NCBI RefSeq assembly: GCF_030733685.1
Contig: NZ_JASHIM010000001.1
Span: forward strand, 186,001 to 250,000
Direction: 5' to 3'
DNA length: 64,000 nucleotides
Origin: Roseovarius sp. MMSF_3281
GTDB lineage: Bacteria; Pseudomonadota; Alphaproteobacteria; Rhodobacterales; Rhodobacteraceae
Shown: positions 17,416 to 26,743 of the stretch, one piece after another
How the letters are laid out: each line of letters opens with the position of its first letter
How positions within the stretch are numbered: the first letter of the stretch is position 1
Translations under genes and position numbers: made by a program
The notes under the pieces: generated by a model
Databases searched by the model: none
What the model was told of the DNA's origin: nothing
Seen by the model: the letters and a program-made list of their open reading frames with translations, nothing else

Positions 17416-18132
17416 TCAACCGCCAAGAAACGACCGGCGCACTTCAGGGTCGGCCAGCAATTCCTTGCCCGATCCCGTATGCGCATTGCGTCCCTGCACC
17501 AGAACATAGCCCTTGTCGGCAATCTCCAGCGCTTGGCGCGCGTTCTGTTCGACCATCAGCACCGGCAAGCCGGTTCGCGCCACCTCGATGATCCGGTCAA
17601 AAAGCTCGTCCATCACGATGGGGCTCACCCCGGCCGTCGGCTCATCCAGCATCAAGACCTTGGGCCGGGTCATCAGCGCGCGGCCCACCGCCACTTGTTG
17701 GCGCTGCCCGCCCGAAAGCTCACCTGCCGCCTGATCCCGCTTGTCGCGCAAGATCGGGAACAACTCGAACACCTGCTCCATGGTCCCCGATATGTCATCG
17801 TTGCGGATGAAGGCGCCCATCTCAAGGTTCTCTTCCACCGTCATCGAGGTGAAGATATTGTGCGTTTGCGGCACGAACCCCATGCCATGGCGCACCCGCT
17901 CCTGCGGGCTGAGCGCGGTGATCTCCTGCCCATCCAAGCGCACCTGGCCCCGCCGCAGATCCAGCATGCCGAAAACCGCCTTCATCGCGGTGGATTTGCC
18001 CGCCCCATTCGGCCCGACGATCACGGCAACCTCGCCGCGATCCACGGCAATTGTGCAGTCATGCAGGATATCAGGCCCCCCACGGCCATACCCGCCGGTC
18101 ATGGCCTCGCCGATCAGGAAAGGATCACTCAT
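17416..18132 (-). CDS. livF: Branched-chain amino-acid-type ABC ATPase LivF
   Basis: A 238-residue ATPase with Walker A GPNGAGKST (about 39-47), the signature LSGGQRQQVAVGRAL, and Walker B VLMLDEPTAG. The ending GYVLVQGRNAHTGSGKELLADPEVRRSFLGG (two pieces) is typical of LivF. Works with LivG on the cytoplasmic face. A hairpin and a dispersed repeat separate it from livG. Confidence 0.94.
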   Translation of the reverse strand: MSDPFLIGEAMTGGYGRGGPDILHDCTIAVDRGEVAVIVGPNGAGKSTAMKAVFGMLDLRRGQVRLDGQEITALSPQERVRHGMGFVPQTHNIFTSMTVEENLEMGAFIRNDDISGTMEQVFELFPILRDKRDQAAGELSGGQRQQVAVGRALMTRPKVLMLDEPTAGVSPIVMDELFDRIIEVARTGLPVLMVEQNARQALEIADKGYVLVQGRNAHTGSGKELLADPEVRRSFLGG

Positions 18133-18142
18133 GCCGCAGCCC

Positions 18143-18198
18143 CTTTTTCTTGGTCCAAGTACCCCGGGGGGAGCGTTGAAAATCGCAGATTTTCAACG
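18143..18198. repeat. Dispersed intergenic repeat copy 1 plus hairpin
   Basis: 18143-18174 reads TTTTTCTTGG followed by TCCAAGTACCCCGGGG, a copy of a repeat found three more times in this window (near 26698, 35641 and 59188). Beside it, 18174-18184 and 18188-18198 form a perfect 11-bp stem (CGTTGAAAATC / GATTTTCAACG) with a 3-base loop. Together they fill the livG-livF gap (18133-18280) and may set relative expression or mRNA stability. Confidence 0.6.
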
Positions 18199-18280
18199 TG
18201 GGGGGCAGCGCCCCCAAGGCCTGCGTGGCCTGAACGCATAACACCCTGGGTGGCGCAGCCACGCCTTTGGATCAAACCCG

Positions 18281-19063
18281 TCACGCGCCCACCTGTTCCT
18301 TGTTCTTCAACCCGGTGCCCAGGTAGGCCTCGATCACCGCCTCGTTGGCCTTGATCTCCTCCAGCGTCCCCTCGGCCAGAACCTTGCCTTCGGCCATGCA
18401 GATCACCGGGTCGCACAGCCGCCCGATGAAATCCATGTCGTGTTCGATCACCACGAAGGTATAGCCGCGTTCGCGGTTCAATTGCTGGATGGCATCGCCG
18501 ATGGTGCGCAAAAGCGTCCGGTTCACGCCCGCGCCCACCTCGTCCAGGAAGACAATCCGCGCATCCACCATCATGGTGCGGCCCAGTTCCAGCAATTTCT
18601 TCTGACCGCCCGAAACGGCCCCGGCGGGGTGATCGGCCAGATGTTCGATGGTCAGGAACTCCAGCACCTCGTCGGCCTTGGCGCGCAGTGCGCGTTCCTC
18701 ATCGGCAATCCGCTTGCGCCCGAACCATGTGTTCCAGAGCCGCTCACCCGATTGCCCGCCCGGCACCGTCATCAGGTTCTCGCGGCAGGTCATCGATGTG
18801 AACTCATGGGCAATCTGGAATGTCCGCAAAAGCCCCTTGTGAAACAGCTCATGTGGCGGCAGGCCGGTGATATCCTCGCCCGCCATGGTGACCCGCCCCG
18901 AGGTGGGCGGCAAATCCCCGGCAATCACGTTGAACAGGGTCGTCTTGCCCGCGCCATTGGGGCCGATCAACCCGGTGATCGTGCCTTCGCGAATGCCCAG
19001 GTTTGCGCCGTCAACGGCGTGAAACCCGCCGAAATGCTTGTGCAGGTCCTCAACGACGATCAT
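18281..19063 (-). CDS. livG: Branched-chain amino-acid-type ABC ATPase LivG
   Basis: A 260-residue ATPase. Walker A GPNGAGKTTLFN (about 34-45), signature VSGGQKKLLELGRTMM, Walker B IVFLDEVGAGVN, followed by VIEHDMDFIGRLCDPVICM typical of LivG. Walker B is LDEVGAG where most LivG proteins have LDEPxAG; the aspartate and glutamate are intact. Second gene of the operon after the binding protein. Confidence 0.94.
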   Translation of the reverse strand: MIVVEDLHKHFGGFHAVDGANLGIREGTITGLIGPNGAGKTTLFNVIAGDLPPTSGRVTMAGEDITGLPPHELFHKGLLRTFQIAHEFTSMTCRENLMTVPGGQSGERLWNTWFGRKRIADEERALRAKADEVLEFLTIEHLADHPAGAVSGGQKKLLELGRTMMVDARIVFLDEVGAGVNRTLLRTIGDAIQQLNRERGYTFVVIEHDMDFIGRLCDPVICMAEGKVLAEGTLEEIKANEAVIEAYLGTGLKNKEQVGA

Positions 19064-19167
19064 GGCAGTCTATCCCCCAAAACGGCCCTTGTCGTGGCCG
19101 TTTCTTCTTGTTGGAACGGCCCCGCGCATCTCACGGGGCCGTTCGTTACCTTGGCGATGGCGCCAGA

Positions 19168-20355
19168 TCAACGGTATTTGACGGTTTCCATCTTGCCGTC
19201 TTCGAAGATGATCTCGCGGTAGTTGCCCGCCGATTCACCCGGGCCGATCAGTTCCACCGCGGTGGCGCCCACGTAATCCACGTCACCGCCACCGGCGATG
19301 ATCTCAAGCGCCTTGCCCAGGTCCCCGGGATAGATCTTTTCGCCCGGCGCATTGGCCACGTCCATGACATGATCCTTGTAATCGCCCGACTCCACCGACC
19401 CTGCGGCCTGCATCGCCAACATGATCAGCGCCGCCGCGTCATAGCTTTCGGGCGCGAAGGTCGATGTCGCATCGAAGCTGTCGCCGGCCAGTTCGACGAA
19501 TTTATCGCCGCCGGGGCTGTCGGTGCCGGGAAGCTGCCCGCTCGATCCGTCAAGCGCATCGCCGAAGTTCTCTTCCAGCGCCGTGCCGATCATGCCGTCG
19601 GGGAAGTGGAAGGTATCGAAGGCGCCGGTGTCCAGCGCCGAGCGCACAACACCGCTGCCGCCCTGATCGACGTAACCGGCCACGACCAGAAGATCGCCCC
19701 CCGCCGAGGCCATGGCGCCCACTTCCGCCGAATAGTCGGCCTTGCCGTCCTCGTGGGCGGTGTTGATGGTCACCGTGCCGCCCTTGTCCTCGAAGGCCGT
19801 GGCGAAACTGTCGGCCAGCCCCTTGCCATAGTCGTTGTTGGTATAGGTCAGCGCCACTTCTTCCATGCCACGCTCCATCAGGATCGTGGCCATGATCTCG
19901 CCCTGGCGCGCATCCGACGGCGCGGTGCGGAAGAACAGCCCGTTATCCTCGACGCTCGACAGCGCCGGCGAGGTGGCCGAAGGCGACACCATGACAACCC
20001 CGTTCGGCACCGCCACGTTCGACAGGACCGCACCGGTCACCCCCGAGCAATCCGCGCCCATAATCCCCTTGACCCCTTCCGAGGTGATCAGGCGTTCGGC
20101 GGCGGCACTCGCGGCGCCTGCGTCGATGCAGGTACTGTCGGCGCGCACCGGCACCACGGTCATCCCGTCCAGCAACTTGCCGCTGTCACTCACTTCGCTC
20201 ATCGCCATTTCGGCACCTGCCGCCATATGCGGTGTCAGCGATTCAATCGGGCCGGTGAAGCCAAGGATAATGCCCAGCTTGACTTCGTGATCGTCGGCAT
20301 GGGCCGCCCCGGCCAAAAGCGCCGCGGTCGCTGTTGCAGTCAGAAGTGTTTTCAT
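19168..20355 (-). CDS. Branched-chain amino-acid-type ABC substrate-binding protein (LivK type)
   Basis: A 395-residue periplasmic receptor of Peripla_BP_6 type. Signal peptide in residues 1-20 ending GAAHA before DDHEVKLGIILGFTGPI. NAVPNGVVMVSPSATSP-like and TYTNNDYGKGLADSF blocks are standard for the family. GGGAGG lies at good distance before ATG 20355. A cysteine pair (STCIDAG, GADCSGV) may form a disulfide. First gene of the liv operon. Ligand not determinable by eye; neighbouring acyl-CoA ligase leaves open a carboxylic acid. Confidence 0.9.
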   Translation of the reverse strand: MKTLLTATATAALLAGAAHADDHEVKLGIILGFTGPIESLTPHMAAGAEMAMSEVSDSGKLLDGMTVVPVRADSTCIDAGAASAAAERLITSEGVKGIMGADCSGVTGAVLSNVAVPNGVVMVSPSATSPALSSVEDNGLFFRTAPSDARQGEIMATILMERGMEEVALTYTNNDYGKGLADSFATAFEDKGGTVTINTAHEDGKADYSAEVGAMASAGGDLLVVAGYVDQGGSGVVRSALDTGAFDTFHFPDGMIGTALEENFGDALDGSSGQLPGTDSPGGDKFVELAGDSFDATSTFAPESYDAAALIMLAMQAAGSVESGDYKDHVMDVANAPGEKIYPGDLGKALEIIAGGGDVDYVGATAVELIGPGESAGNYREIIFEDGKMETVKYR

Positions 20356-20507
20356 CAGTTTACCTCCCTGTGAAACGATTTTCCGTCGGCGAGGGTATGG
20401 GTTACATCGCAAAAGGCAAGCGGTTTCAGGCACCAATCCGCCCAGACGGGATTTGACCCGGGGTCACCCCGGCCCCATCTTAGTCATATGTTTACCCGGA
20501 GGATCCC

Positions 20508-21599
20508 ATGCGCCGCTTTCTTACCCTGATCGCCTTGTCTTTCGGCCTTGCCCCCGTGGCGCAAGCCATGGACAGCAGCGCCGGCCCACTGGAAATCAGC
20601 CCCATCGTCACCGGCCTCGATACGCCATGGGCCGTCGATACCTTGCCCGACGGGCAGGTTCTGATCACGGAACGCAACGGGCGGCTGCTGATCCTCGGGA
20701 ACGGTCAGGCCCGCACCATACAGGGCCTGGGCCAGGTTGCGGCGCGCGGGCAGGGGGGATTGCTCGATATCCTTGTGCCGCGCGATTTCGCCCAGACGCG
20801 CGAACTGCTGTTCACCCTGTCCAAACCGCAACAGGGCGGGGCCGGCACGGCACTGGCCCGCGCCACGCTGGCGCCCGATAACCTCCGCCTGACCGATTGG
20901 CGCATCCTGTGGGAACTTACCCCCGGCTCCTCGGGCGGGCGGCATTTCGGCTCGCGGCTGGTCGAGGCCCCGGATGGCAAGATTTTCCTGACGGTCGGCG
21001 ACAGGGGCGACCGGCCCTCGGCACAGGATCTTGGCCGCGAAAACGGCTCGGTGCTGCGGCTCAACCGCGATGGCAGCGTGCCTGCCGACAACCCCTTCAC
21101 CTCCACTCAAGGCGCGCGACCTGAAATCTGGTCCTACGGTCACCGCAATCCGCAAGGTGCCGCGCTTGATCCCTCGGGCCGGCTTTACGTCGTTGAACAC
21201 GGCGCCCGCGGCGGGGACGAGGTGAACCGCATTTCCAAGGGGGCAAACTATGGCTGGCCCGTGATTTCCTACGGTCGTCACTATTCGGGGGGCAAGATCG
21301 GCGAAGGCACGTCAAAACCCGGCATGCAACAACCCGTGCATTACTGGGACCCTTCCATCGCGCCTTCGGGCATGATGTTCCACGATGGCAAAGAGTTTTC
21401 CGACTGGCGCGGTGATGCCTTCATCGGGTCGCTGAAATTCGACTATATTTCAAGGCTTTCCGGTGACCCGCTGCGCGAGGTCGAACGCCTGGAATCGCCC
21501 GAAACCCTGCGCGTGCGCGACGTTATCCAAGGCCCCGATGGTGCCATCTGGTTCCTGTCCGAAGGGCAGGGCGCGCTTTATAGGATGTCATCACCCTGA
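20508..21599 (+). CDS. PQQ-dependent aldose sugar dehydrogenase-like protein (Asd/YliI type)
   Basis: A 363-residue periplasmic six-bladed beta-propeller of the glucose/sorbosone dehydrogenase family. Signal peptide residues 1-20. Blocks seen: VTGLDTPWAVDTLPDGQVLITERNGRL (two parts), GLLDILVPRDF, SGGRHFGSRLVEAPDGKIFLTVGDRGDR (two parts) with the catalytic-type histidine, YGHRNPQGAALDPSGRLYVVEHG, and GGDEVNRISKGANYGWPV. The family oxidises aldoses with PQQ in the periplasm, but the natural role in Rhodobacteraceae is unclear. Preceded by GGAGG, divergent from livK, and followed by a terminator-like hairpin. Confidence 0.9.
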   Translation: MRRFLTLIALSFGLAPVAQAMDSSAGPLEISPIVTGLDTPWAVDTLPDGQVLITERNGRLLILGNGQARTIQGLGQVAARGQGGLLDILVPRDFAQTRELLFTLSKPQQGGAGTALARATLAPDNLRLTDWRILWELTPGSSGGRHFGSRLVEAPDGKIFLTVGDRGDRPSAQDLGRENGSVLRLNRDGSVPADNPFTSTQGARPEIWSYGHRNPQGAALDPSGRLYVVEHGARGGDEVNRISKGANYGWPVISYGRHYSGGKIGEGTSKPGMQQPVHYWDPSIAPSGMMFHDGKEFSDWRGDAFIGSLKFDYISRLSGDPLREVERLESPETLRVRDVIQGPDGAIWFLSEGQGALYRMSSP

Positions 21600-21618
21600 T
21601 AGCTGTGTCCCTATCAGG
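21595..21618 (+). terminator. Hairpin at the stop of the sugar dehydrogenase gene
   Basis: CCTGATAG (21595-21602) and CTATCAGG (21611-21618) are perfect 8-bp complements around an 8-base loop and include the TGA stop codon. A short CTTT follows. It probably ends the upstream transcript. Confidence 0.5.
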
Positions 21619-21645
21619 CTTTACCGCCCAAAGGTGTGTCGGTAG

Positions 21646-22275
21646 ATGTATGGGATGGATGGATCCTTTGTTACCTTCACCGGCTTGTCGGCCCTGTTTG
21701 TCTTCGGGGCCTCGCAGCTATGGGATCTTACCCGGGAACATCGAAAGTCACAGCGCGCAACCCAAAGCTATATCAGGGCACTATTCGCGGAAATCGACTT
21801 CAATACAGCGGACTTGCACCGATTTAACGAGTCAACAATCGCCACGTCTGTTCTTATTAAGGCATTTCAGCGAAATAACGGTCTAATTCCGCATATTTCC
21901 GATGCAAGTCACACGATTGTATACTCGACCAACTTGGCAAGGCTAAGCGACCTTCCCAACGGACTTATTCGGGATGTCGTGGAATTTTATGGGGACCTTG
22001 CCAAAATCCGGGAGAGTGTCGCTGGTCTGGAGAAAGAAAGCTTCAAAACTATCTCGCCGGAAGGCAAAGTGAATGTCATTGAAGGTTTGTATCGCCGATC
22101 CATTAGCACAGAAGGCCTTGGCGAGTCCTTGCTCAATAAATTTGGGGAAGAGTTTTCGGATTTGAGCTTAAGAAGAAAAGAGCATTGCCACGACGAAGAT
22201 CACCTGAGTGAAAGACTTGCAGACCTAGCCGAAAAAATACAGGCCGCACGGCGGCGTCATGACCTGCCCCTCTAG
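21646..22275 (+). CDS. Hypothetical membrane-anchored helical protein, AT-richer than neighbours
   Basis: A 209-residue protein that I do not recognise. One hydrophobic segment near the N-terminus (SFVTFTGLSALFVFGASQLW, about 7-26) is followed by a soluble, mostly helical and charged part (TREHRKSQRATQSYIRALF, then SERLADLAEKIQAARRRH at the end). The layout resembles small anchored proteins with a cytoplasmic coiled region. Codon use is visibly different from the flanks: many TTA, ATA, AAA and AAT codons where neighbours use GC-ending ones, which suggests acquisition by transfer. No clear ribosome-binding site precedes ATG 21646; the later internal ATG at 21655 is an alternative start. Confidence 0.6.
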   Translation: MYGMDGSFVTFTGLSALFVFGASQLWDLTREHRKSQRATQSYIRALFAEIDFNTADLHRFNESTIATSVLIKAFQRNNGLIPHISDASHTIVYSTNLARLSDLPNGLIRDVVEFYGDLAKIRESVAGLEKESFKTISPEGKVNVIEGLYRRSISTEGLGESLLNKFGEEFSDLSLRRKEHCHDEDHLSERLADLAEKIQAARRRHDLPL

Positions 22276-22328
22276 CTTCAACATTTTGCGAGGCTACTTC
22301 CCTGATTTTGGGCGAAAAATCAACCGTT

Positions 22329-23336
22329 TCACACCGAAAGCCGCGCCGCCTGCGCGCCGCGCTCGCGGTAGGGTGTTGTGTTGTAATGCGCGCGGTAGCA
22401 TTTCGAGAAATGCGAGGGCGAGGCAAAGCCACAGGCCAGCGCCACGTTGATCACCGTCATGTCGGTCTGCATCAACAGGTTGCGCGCCTTTTGCAGGCGT
22501 AACTCCATGTAATAGCGCTTGGGCGAGCGGTTCAGGTACCGCCGGAACAGCCGCTCCAGCTGCCTGGTCGACATGCCGACTTCCTTGGCAAGGATCGAAG
22601 GGCTGATCGGCTCTTCGATATTGGCCTCCATCATCTGGATGACCTGGCTCAACTTCGGGTGGCGTACGCCGATCCGCGTGGGCACCGACAGGCGTTGCGT
22701 GTCCTGATCGGTGCGGATCGAGGAATAGATCAACTGGTCGGCCACCGCATTGGCCAGTTTCTCGCCATGGTCGTCGGCGATCAGCTTCAGCATCAGGTCG
22801 ATGGACGAGGTGCCGCCGGCGGTCGTCATCCGGTTGCCATCCACCACGAAAACCGACTTGGTCAAATCGACCTCGTCGAATTCCTCGGTGAAACTGTCGT
22901 GATTTTCCCAATGGATCGTTGCGCGCTTGCCGTCCAGAAGCCCCGCACGGGCCAGCGTATAGGCCGCCGTGCACAATCCGCCCAATCGCAGGCCGCGCCG
23001 TGCCTCGCGCCGAATCCAGTTCAAGAGTTTCTTGGTCGTGGCGCTTTGCACGTTGGCCCCGCCGCAAAGCAAAACCACGTCATCGCGGTTCAACTCGCTC
23101 AACGGGCCATCCACCTTGAACCGTGACCCGCTGGAGCATGAGACCATGCCTTCGTCATCGGAATCGCCGGTGATAAACCATTCGTACAGGGTTTGCCCCG
23201 CCATGCGATTGGCAATCCGCAGGCTGTCGACCGCCGAGGCAAAGCTGAGCAAGGTGAAATTCTCAAGCAGAACGAAGACAAAGCGCTTGGGCGCGCCCGT
23301 CGCCTCAACCTCAACTTTCGATGTCTGCGTGGCCAT
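22329..23336 (-). CDS. GlxA-type AraC-family transcriptional regulator (second copy)
   Basis: A 335-residue regulator with an N-terminal DJ-1/PfpI-like domain (about 16-185: RFVFVLLENFTLLSFASAVD, LGGLCTAAYTLARAGLLDGK) and an AraC DNA-binding domain (about 230-325: MSTRQLERLFRRYLNRSPKR, VINVALACGFASPSHFSKC). It resembles regulators of choline/glycine-betaine and carnitine catabolism (GbdR/CdhR group), which is of interest since gbcAB lie 20 kb away, but a link is inference. Diverges from the DAHP synthase gene. Confidence 0.88.
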   Translation of the reverse strand: MATQTSKVEVEATGAPKRFVFVLLENFTLLSFASAVDSLRIANRMAGQTLYEWFITGDSDDEGMVSCSSGSRFKVDGPLSELNRDDVVLLCGGANVQSATTKKLLNWIRREARRGLRLGGLCTAAYTLARAGLLDGKRATIHWENHDSFTEEFDEVDLTKSVFVVDGNRMTTAGGTSSIDLMLKLIADDHGEKLANAVADQLIYSSIRTDQDTQRLSVPTRIGVRHPKLSQVIQMMEANIEEPISPSILAKEVGMSTRQLERLFRRYLNRSPKRYYMELRLQKARNLLMQTDMTVINVALACGFASPSHFSKCYRAHYNTTPYRERGAQAARLSV

Positions 23337-23515
23337 TTCTCGCTACTCCCGACCGTGGACCGGCACCGTCCCCAACGTAAAGCCTGTTTCACGAACACCC
23401 CGCATTGGCAAGGGTCAAGGCAGAAAAACGCGAAAAACGGGGCGCTCCGCATATGGTCTCTTGTGTTTTGGTTTAGTATAGACACATTTCGACTGTCTTT
23501 AAGCGGAGAATGACA

Positions 23516-24889
23516 ATGAGCAACTGGCAGAAGTCCGACTGGCGCAAGAAACCGCGCGTTCAGATGCCGGAATACACCGATGCAGCCGCGCTGGCGCAGG
23601 TGGAAAGCCGCCTGTCGCATTATCCTCCGCTGGTTTTTGCCGGTGAGGCGCGCAAGCTGAAACGCCAACTGGGCGCGGCCTCGCGCGGCGAGGCTTTCCT
23701 GCTTCAGGGCGGCGATTGCGCCGAGGCCTTCGATCAATTCAGCGCCGATGCCATCCGCGATACCTTCAAGGTGATGCTGCAAATGGCCATGGTCCTGACC
23801 TACGGGGCCAAGGTGCCGGTGGTGAAAGTGGGCCGCATGGCCGGCCAATTCGCCAAGCCGCGCAGCGCGCCGACGGAAACCGTCGATGGCGTGGAACTGC
23901 CCAGCTACCGGGGCGATATCATCAACGAGTTGGATTTCACCCCCGAGGCGCGCATCCCGAACCCTGAAAAGATGCTGCAGGCCTACACGCAGGCCGCGGC
24001 CACGCTGAACCTTTTGCGCGCCTTTTCGACGGGCGGCTATGCCGATGTGCATCAGGTCCACCAGTGGACGCTCGGCTTCACCGAGGGCGAAAAGGCCGAA
24101 CGCTACCGCGACCTGGCCAACCGGATCACCGACACGCTGGATTTCATGAAGGCCGCCGGCATCGAAAGCGATCAGGCCCACACCCTGCAATCGGTCGATT
24201 TCTACACCAGCCACGAGTCCCTGCTGCTGGAATACGAAGAGGCGCTTTGCCGCCTCGATTCCACCTCGGGCAATTGGCTGGCGGGGTCGGGCCACATGAT
24301 CTGGATCGGCGACCGCACCCGGCAACCCGATGGCGCGCATGTCGAATTTGCCCGCGGCGTCCTGAACCCCATCGGCCTCAAATGCGGGCCGAGCATGGAA
24401 AGCGATGACCTCAAGCGGCTGATGGCCACGCTGAACCCCGAGAACGAGGCCGGTCGCCTGACCCTGATCGCGCGCTTCGGTGCGGGCAAGGTCGGCGATA
24501 ACCTGCCGCGCCTCGTCCGGGCGGTGGAAGAGGAAGGGGCCAACGTGGTCTGGGTCTGCGACCCGATGCACGGCAACACCATCAAATCCGCCACCGGCTA
24601 CAAGACGCGACCCTTCGACAGCGTGCTGCGCGAGGTGCAGGATTTCTTCGCCGTTCACCGCGCCGAAGGCACGACACCGGGCGGTGTGCATTTCGAAATG
24701 ACCGGGCAGGACGTCACCGAATGCACCGGCGGCATGCGCGCGGTGAGCGAGGAAAGCCTTTCCGATCGCTACCACACCGCCTGCGACCCGCGCCTCAATG
24801 CCAGCCAATCGTTGGAACTGGCCTTCCTGGTGGCCGAGGAACTGTCAAACCTGCGCAGCAGCCGCGAGACGGCGGCGCAGGTGGGCTGA
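23516..24889 (+). CDS. 3-deoxy-7-phosphoheptulonate synthase, class II
   Basis: First enzyme of the shikimate pathway, condensing phosphoenolpyruvate and erythrose 4-phosphate to DAHP. 457 residues, the usual length of the plant-like class II type (DAHP_synth_2). Seen: [63 protein letters not shown] and the C-terminal [28 protein letters not shown] region. ATG 23516 is chosen over 23510 since GGAG at 23505-23508 is only one base from the latter and 7 from the former. Ends with a strong terminator. The feedback type is not readable. Confidence 0.93.
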   Translation: MSNWQKSDWRKKPRVQMPEYTDAAALAQVESRLSHYPPLVFAGEARKLKRQLGAASRGEAFLLQGGDCAEAFDQFSADAIRDTFKVMLQMAMVLTYGAKVPVVKVGRMAGQFAKPRSAPTETVDGVELPSYRGDIINELDFTPEARIPNPEKMLQAYTQAAATLNLLRAFSTGGYADVHQVHQWTLGFTEGEKAERYRDLANRITDTLDFMKAAGIESDQAHTLQSVDFYTSHESLLLEYEEALCRLDSTSGNWLAGSGHMIWIGDRTRQPDGAHVEFARGVLNPIGLKCGPSMESDDLKRLMATLNPENEAGRLTLIARFGAGKVGDNLPRLVRAVEEEGANVVWVCDPMHGNTIKSATGYKTRPFDSVLREVQDFFAVHRAEGTTPGGVHFEMTGQDVTECTGGMRAVSEESLSDRYHTACDPRLNASQSLELAFLVAEELSNLRSSRETAAQVG

Positions 24890-24914
24890 CCCCCGCCCGA
24901 AGGATGCAATCAAA

Positions 24915-24941
24915 GGCCGCGCCAGTTGCGCGGCCTTTTTT
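24915..24941 (+). terminator. Rho-independent terminator after DAHP synthase
   Basis: Stem GGCCGCGC (24915-24922) with GCGCGGCC (24928-24935) and a 5-base loop, followed by six T residues (24936-24941). It overlaps the stop of the convergent PAS gene. Confidence 0.85.
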
Positions 24942-25590
24942 ACTTCACCACCCGCAGGTAGGGCCGCTCGGCCGGGTGCGGTATGGTCCTCGGCGAAGGG
25001 GGCGCCGCCGGTGTGATGGCGGGCATGCCTTCGGCCCCGATCGGGCAACGCTCGATCGCGGCAATTCGAAACCGGCGCGGCGCGCGGCCAATCGGGCCTT
25101 GGGTGACAAGACAGCCCAAGGCGCGGCTGATATCGCCCAGATCGCTGCGCAGCGGCAACAACAGCATCCGCCCGGTCAAGGCAGGACGGCCCAAACCGCC
25201 CTCGGCCTCAAGCGTCACTTCCACCCGCGCGGGCCGGTCGAAGAGGTCAACCATGGCATCGGAAAAACGATCTCGATCCGAGGGCGCGATCAGGCAGGAC
25301 AGCGGCATCGCCCGCACCTCCATGCCCATCACATCCGACAAATGCATGCCCGCGATCCGCAAGCGCGCCATCCCCGGCGCGATCCGCTCACCGACGAAGG
25401 CATGGGATAAAAGCGCCTCGATTCCGCGGGGATCAATCTGCGACCGGCGCGGGATATCCCCCTTTGGGCATTGCGCCGCCCAATAGGCCTGAAACGCGGC
25501 CAGGTCCGCGCGGCGATCCACCACCGGGGCGCGGCGCAGCGGACCCCCGCCATGCAGGGCGCGCAGTTTTTCTTTCACATCATCCAACAT
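24940..25590 (-). CDS. PAS_5-type domain protein
   Basis: A 216-residue cytoplasmic protein of the alphaproteobacterial PAS_5 group. The visible core runs from LAAFQAYWAAQCPKGDIPRRSQIDP (two pieces), LLSHAFVGERIAPGMARLRIAG and HLSDVMGMEVRAMPLSCLI, to a Pro-rich, poorly structured tail. There is no output domain. Members are widespread in Rhodobacteraceae, and a role in stress or redox sensing is supposed but unproven. Start 25590 follows GGGGGTGAG; ATGs at 25611 and 25647 are alternatives. Confidence 0.78.
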   Translation of the reverse strand: MLDDVKEKLRALHGGGPLRRAPVVDRRADLAAFQAYWAAQCPKGDIPRRSQIDPRGIEALLSHAFVGERIAPGMARLRIAGMHLSDVMGMEVRAMPLSCLIAPSDRDRFSDAMVDLFDRPARVEVTLEAEGGLGRPALTGRMLLLPLRSDLGDISRALGCLVTQGPIGRAPRRFRIAAIERCPIGAEGMPAITPAAPPSPRTIPHPAERPYLRVVK

Positions 25591-25769
25591 CGACTCACCC
25601 CCGTCATCCATCACGCAGCCCACCAAAGGCCCGTCTTGGCCTGACACCTGTTTGCCACGAGTCGGTCGGAATTTATTAAAGTTTCCACGAAATTGGTTAA
25701 CGGCTCCAAGGCTTGCCAGCCTGCATCAGACCCACTAGGACAGCTCAAACCCTGCCCGCCGGAGGAAAC

Positions 25770-26660
25770 ATGCTCAGATCAATGACCGCATTTGCCAGCG
25801 CCAAGGGCGCGACCGAGGGCTATCGCTGGACATGGGAATTGCGCAGCGTGAACGGCAAGGGGCTGGACCTGCGCCTGCGCCTGCCCGATTGGATCGAGGG
25901 GCTTGAGGCCGCTTTGCGCGCCCGCCTCGGAAAGACCCTGTCGCGCGGCAACGTCAACCTCAACCTGCGGATCCAGGCCGAGGATCAGACCGGGCGCTTG
26001 GCGCTCAACCCCGGGCAGTTGCACGACGTGCTGGTCGCCATGGCCGAAGTCGAGGCACAGGCAATGGACCGTGGCCTGTCGCTGGCGCCGGCGACGGCGG
26101 CGGATATCCTTGGCCTGCGCGGCGTGCTGGATAGCGGGGCAGGGGAACAGGATACAACGGCCCTGAAAACCGCCCTCATGGACGACTTCGAAAGCCTGCT
26201 GTCGGCCTTCCTGGAGATGCGCGAGGCCGAAGGTGCCGCGCTGAATGACGTGTTGAGCGACCAGTTGAACCAGATCGCCACGCTGACTGAAGAGGCTGCG
26301 AAAGCCGCCGAGGCCCGGCAGCCTGAAATGCAAAAGGCCACCCGCGCGGCGCTGATGCGCGTGATGGAAAATGCAGACGGCGCCGACGAGTCGCGCGTGG
26401 CACAGGAACTGGCGCTGATTGCCGTGAAGGCCGATGTGACCGAGGAAATCGACCGCCTGCGCGCCCATGTGCAGGCCGCGCGCGATTTGTTGGCCCAAGG
26501 CTCTCCCATCGGGCGGAAAATCGACTTTCTGTCACAAGAGTTTAATCGTGAGGCCAATACATTGTGCTCCAAGGCGCAGAACGCGGGGCTGACAAGCCTG
26601 GGCCTCGACCTCAAGGCCGTGATCGACCAGATGCGCGAGCAGGTACAGAACGTGGAATAA
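25770..26660 (+). CDS. yicC: YicC/YloC-family endoribonuclease
   Basis: A 296-residue protein of the YicC family, recently recognised as endoribonucleases. It starts MLRSMTAFASAKG (family MTxFxR/G-type start) and ends with SPIGRKIDFLSQEFNREANT (two pieces) and AVIDQMREQVQNVE, the conserved C-terminal DUF1732 region. GGAGG lies four bases upstream of the ATG. It precedes gmk, the usual bacterial order (yicC-gmk). Confidence 0.93.
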   Translation: MLRSMTAFASAKGATEGYRWTWELRSVNGKGLDLRLRLPDWIEGLEAALRARLGKTLSRGNVNLNLRIQAEDQTGRLALNPGQLHDVLVAMAEVEAQAMDRGLSLAPATAADILGLRGVLDSGAGEQDTTALKTALMDDFESLLSAFLEMREAEGAALNDVLSDQLNQIATLTEEAAKAAEARQPEMQKATRAALMRVMENADGADESRVAQELALIAVKADVTEEIDRLRAHVQAARDLLAQGSPIGRKIDFLSQEFNREANTLCSKAQNAGLTSLGLDLKAVIDQMREQVQNVE

Positions 26661-26697
26661 CCGGCCAGTGTTCCGCCCCGGGGGTTCTATCCCCGGA

Positions 26698-26728
26698 CCC
26701 CCGGGATATTTGGAAAAAGAAGAAGTAG
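26698..26728. repeat. Dispersed intergenic repeat copy 2
   Basis: CCCCCGGGATATTTGG followed by AAAAAGAAGAAG, the reverse orientation of the TTTTTCTTGG...TACCCCGGGG repeat. It lies in the 83-base gap between yicC and gmk, so it is transcribed with both. Confidence 0.6.
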
Positions 26729-26743
26729 GAAAGATAACTAAAG

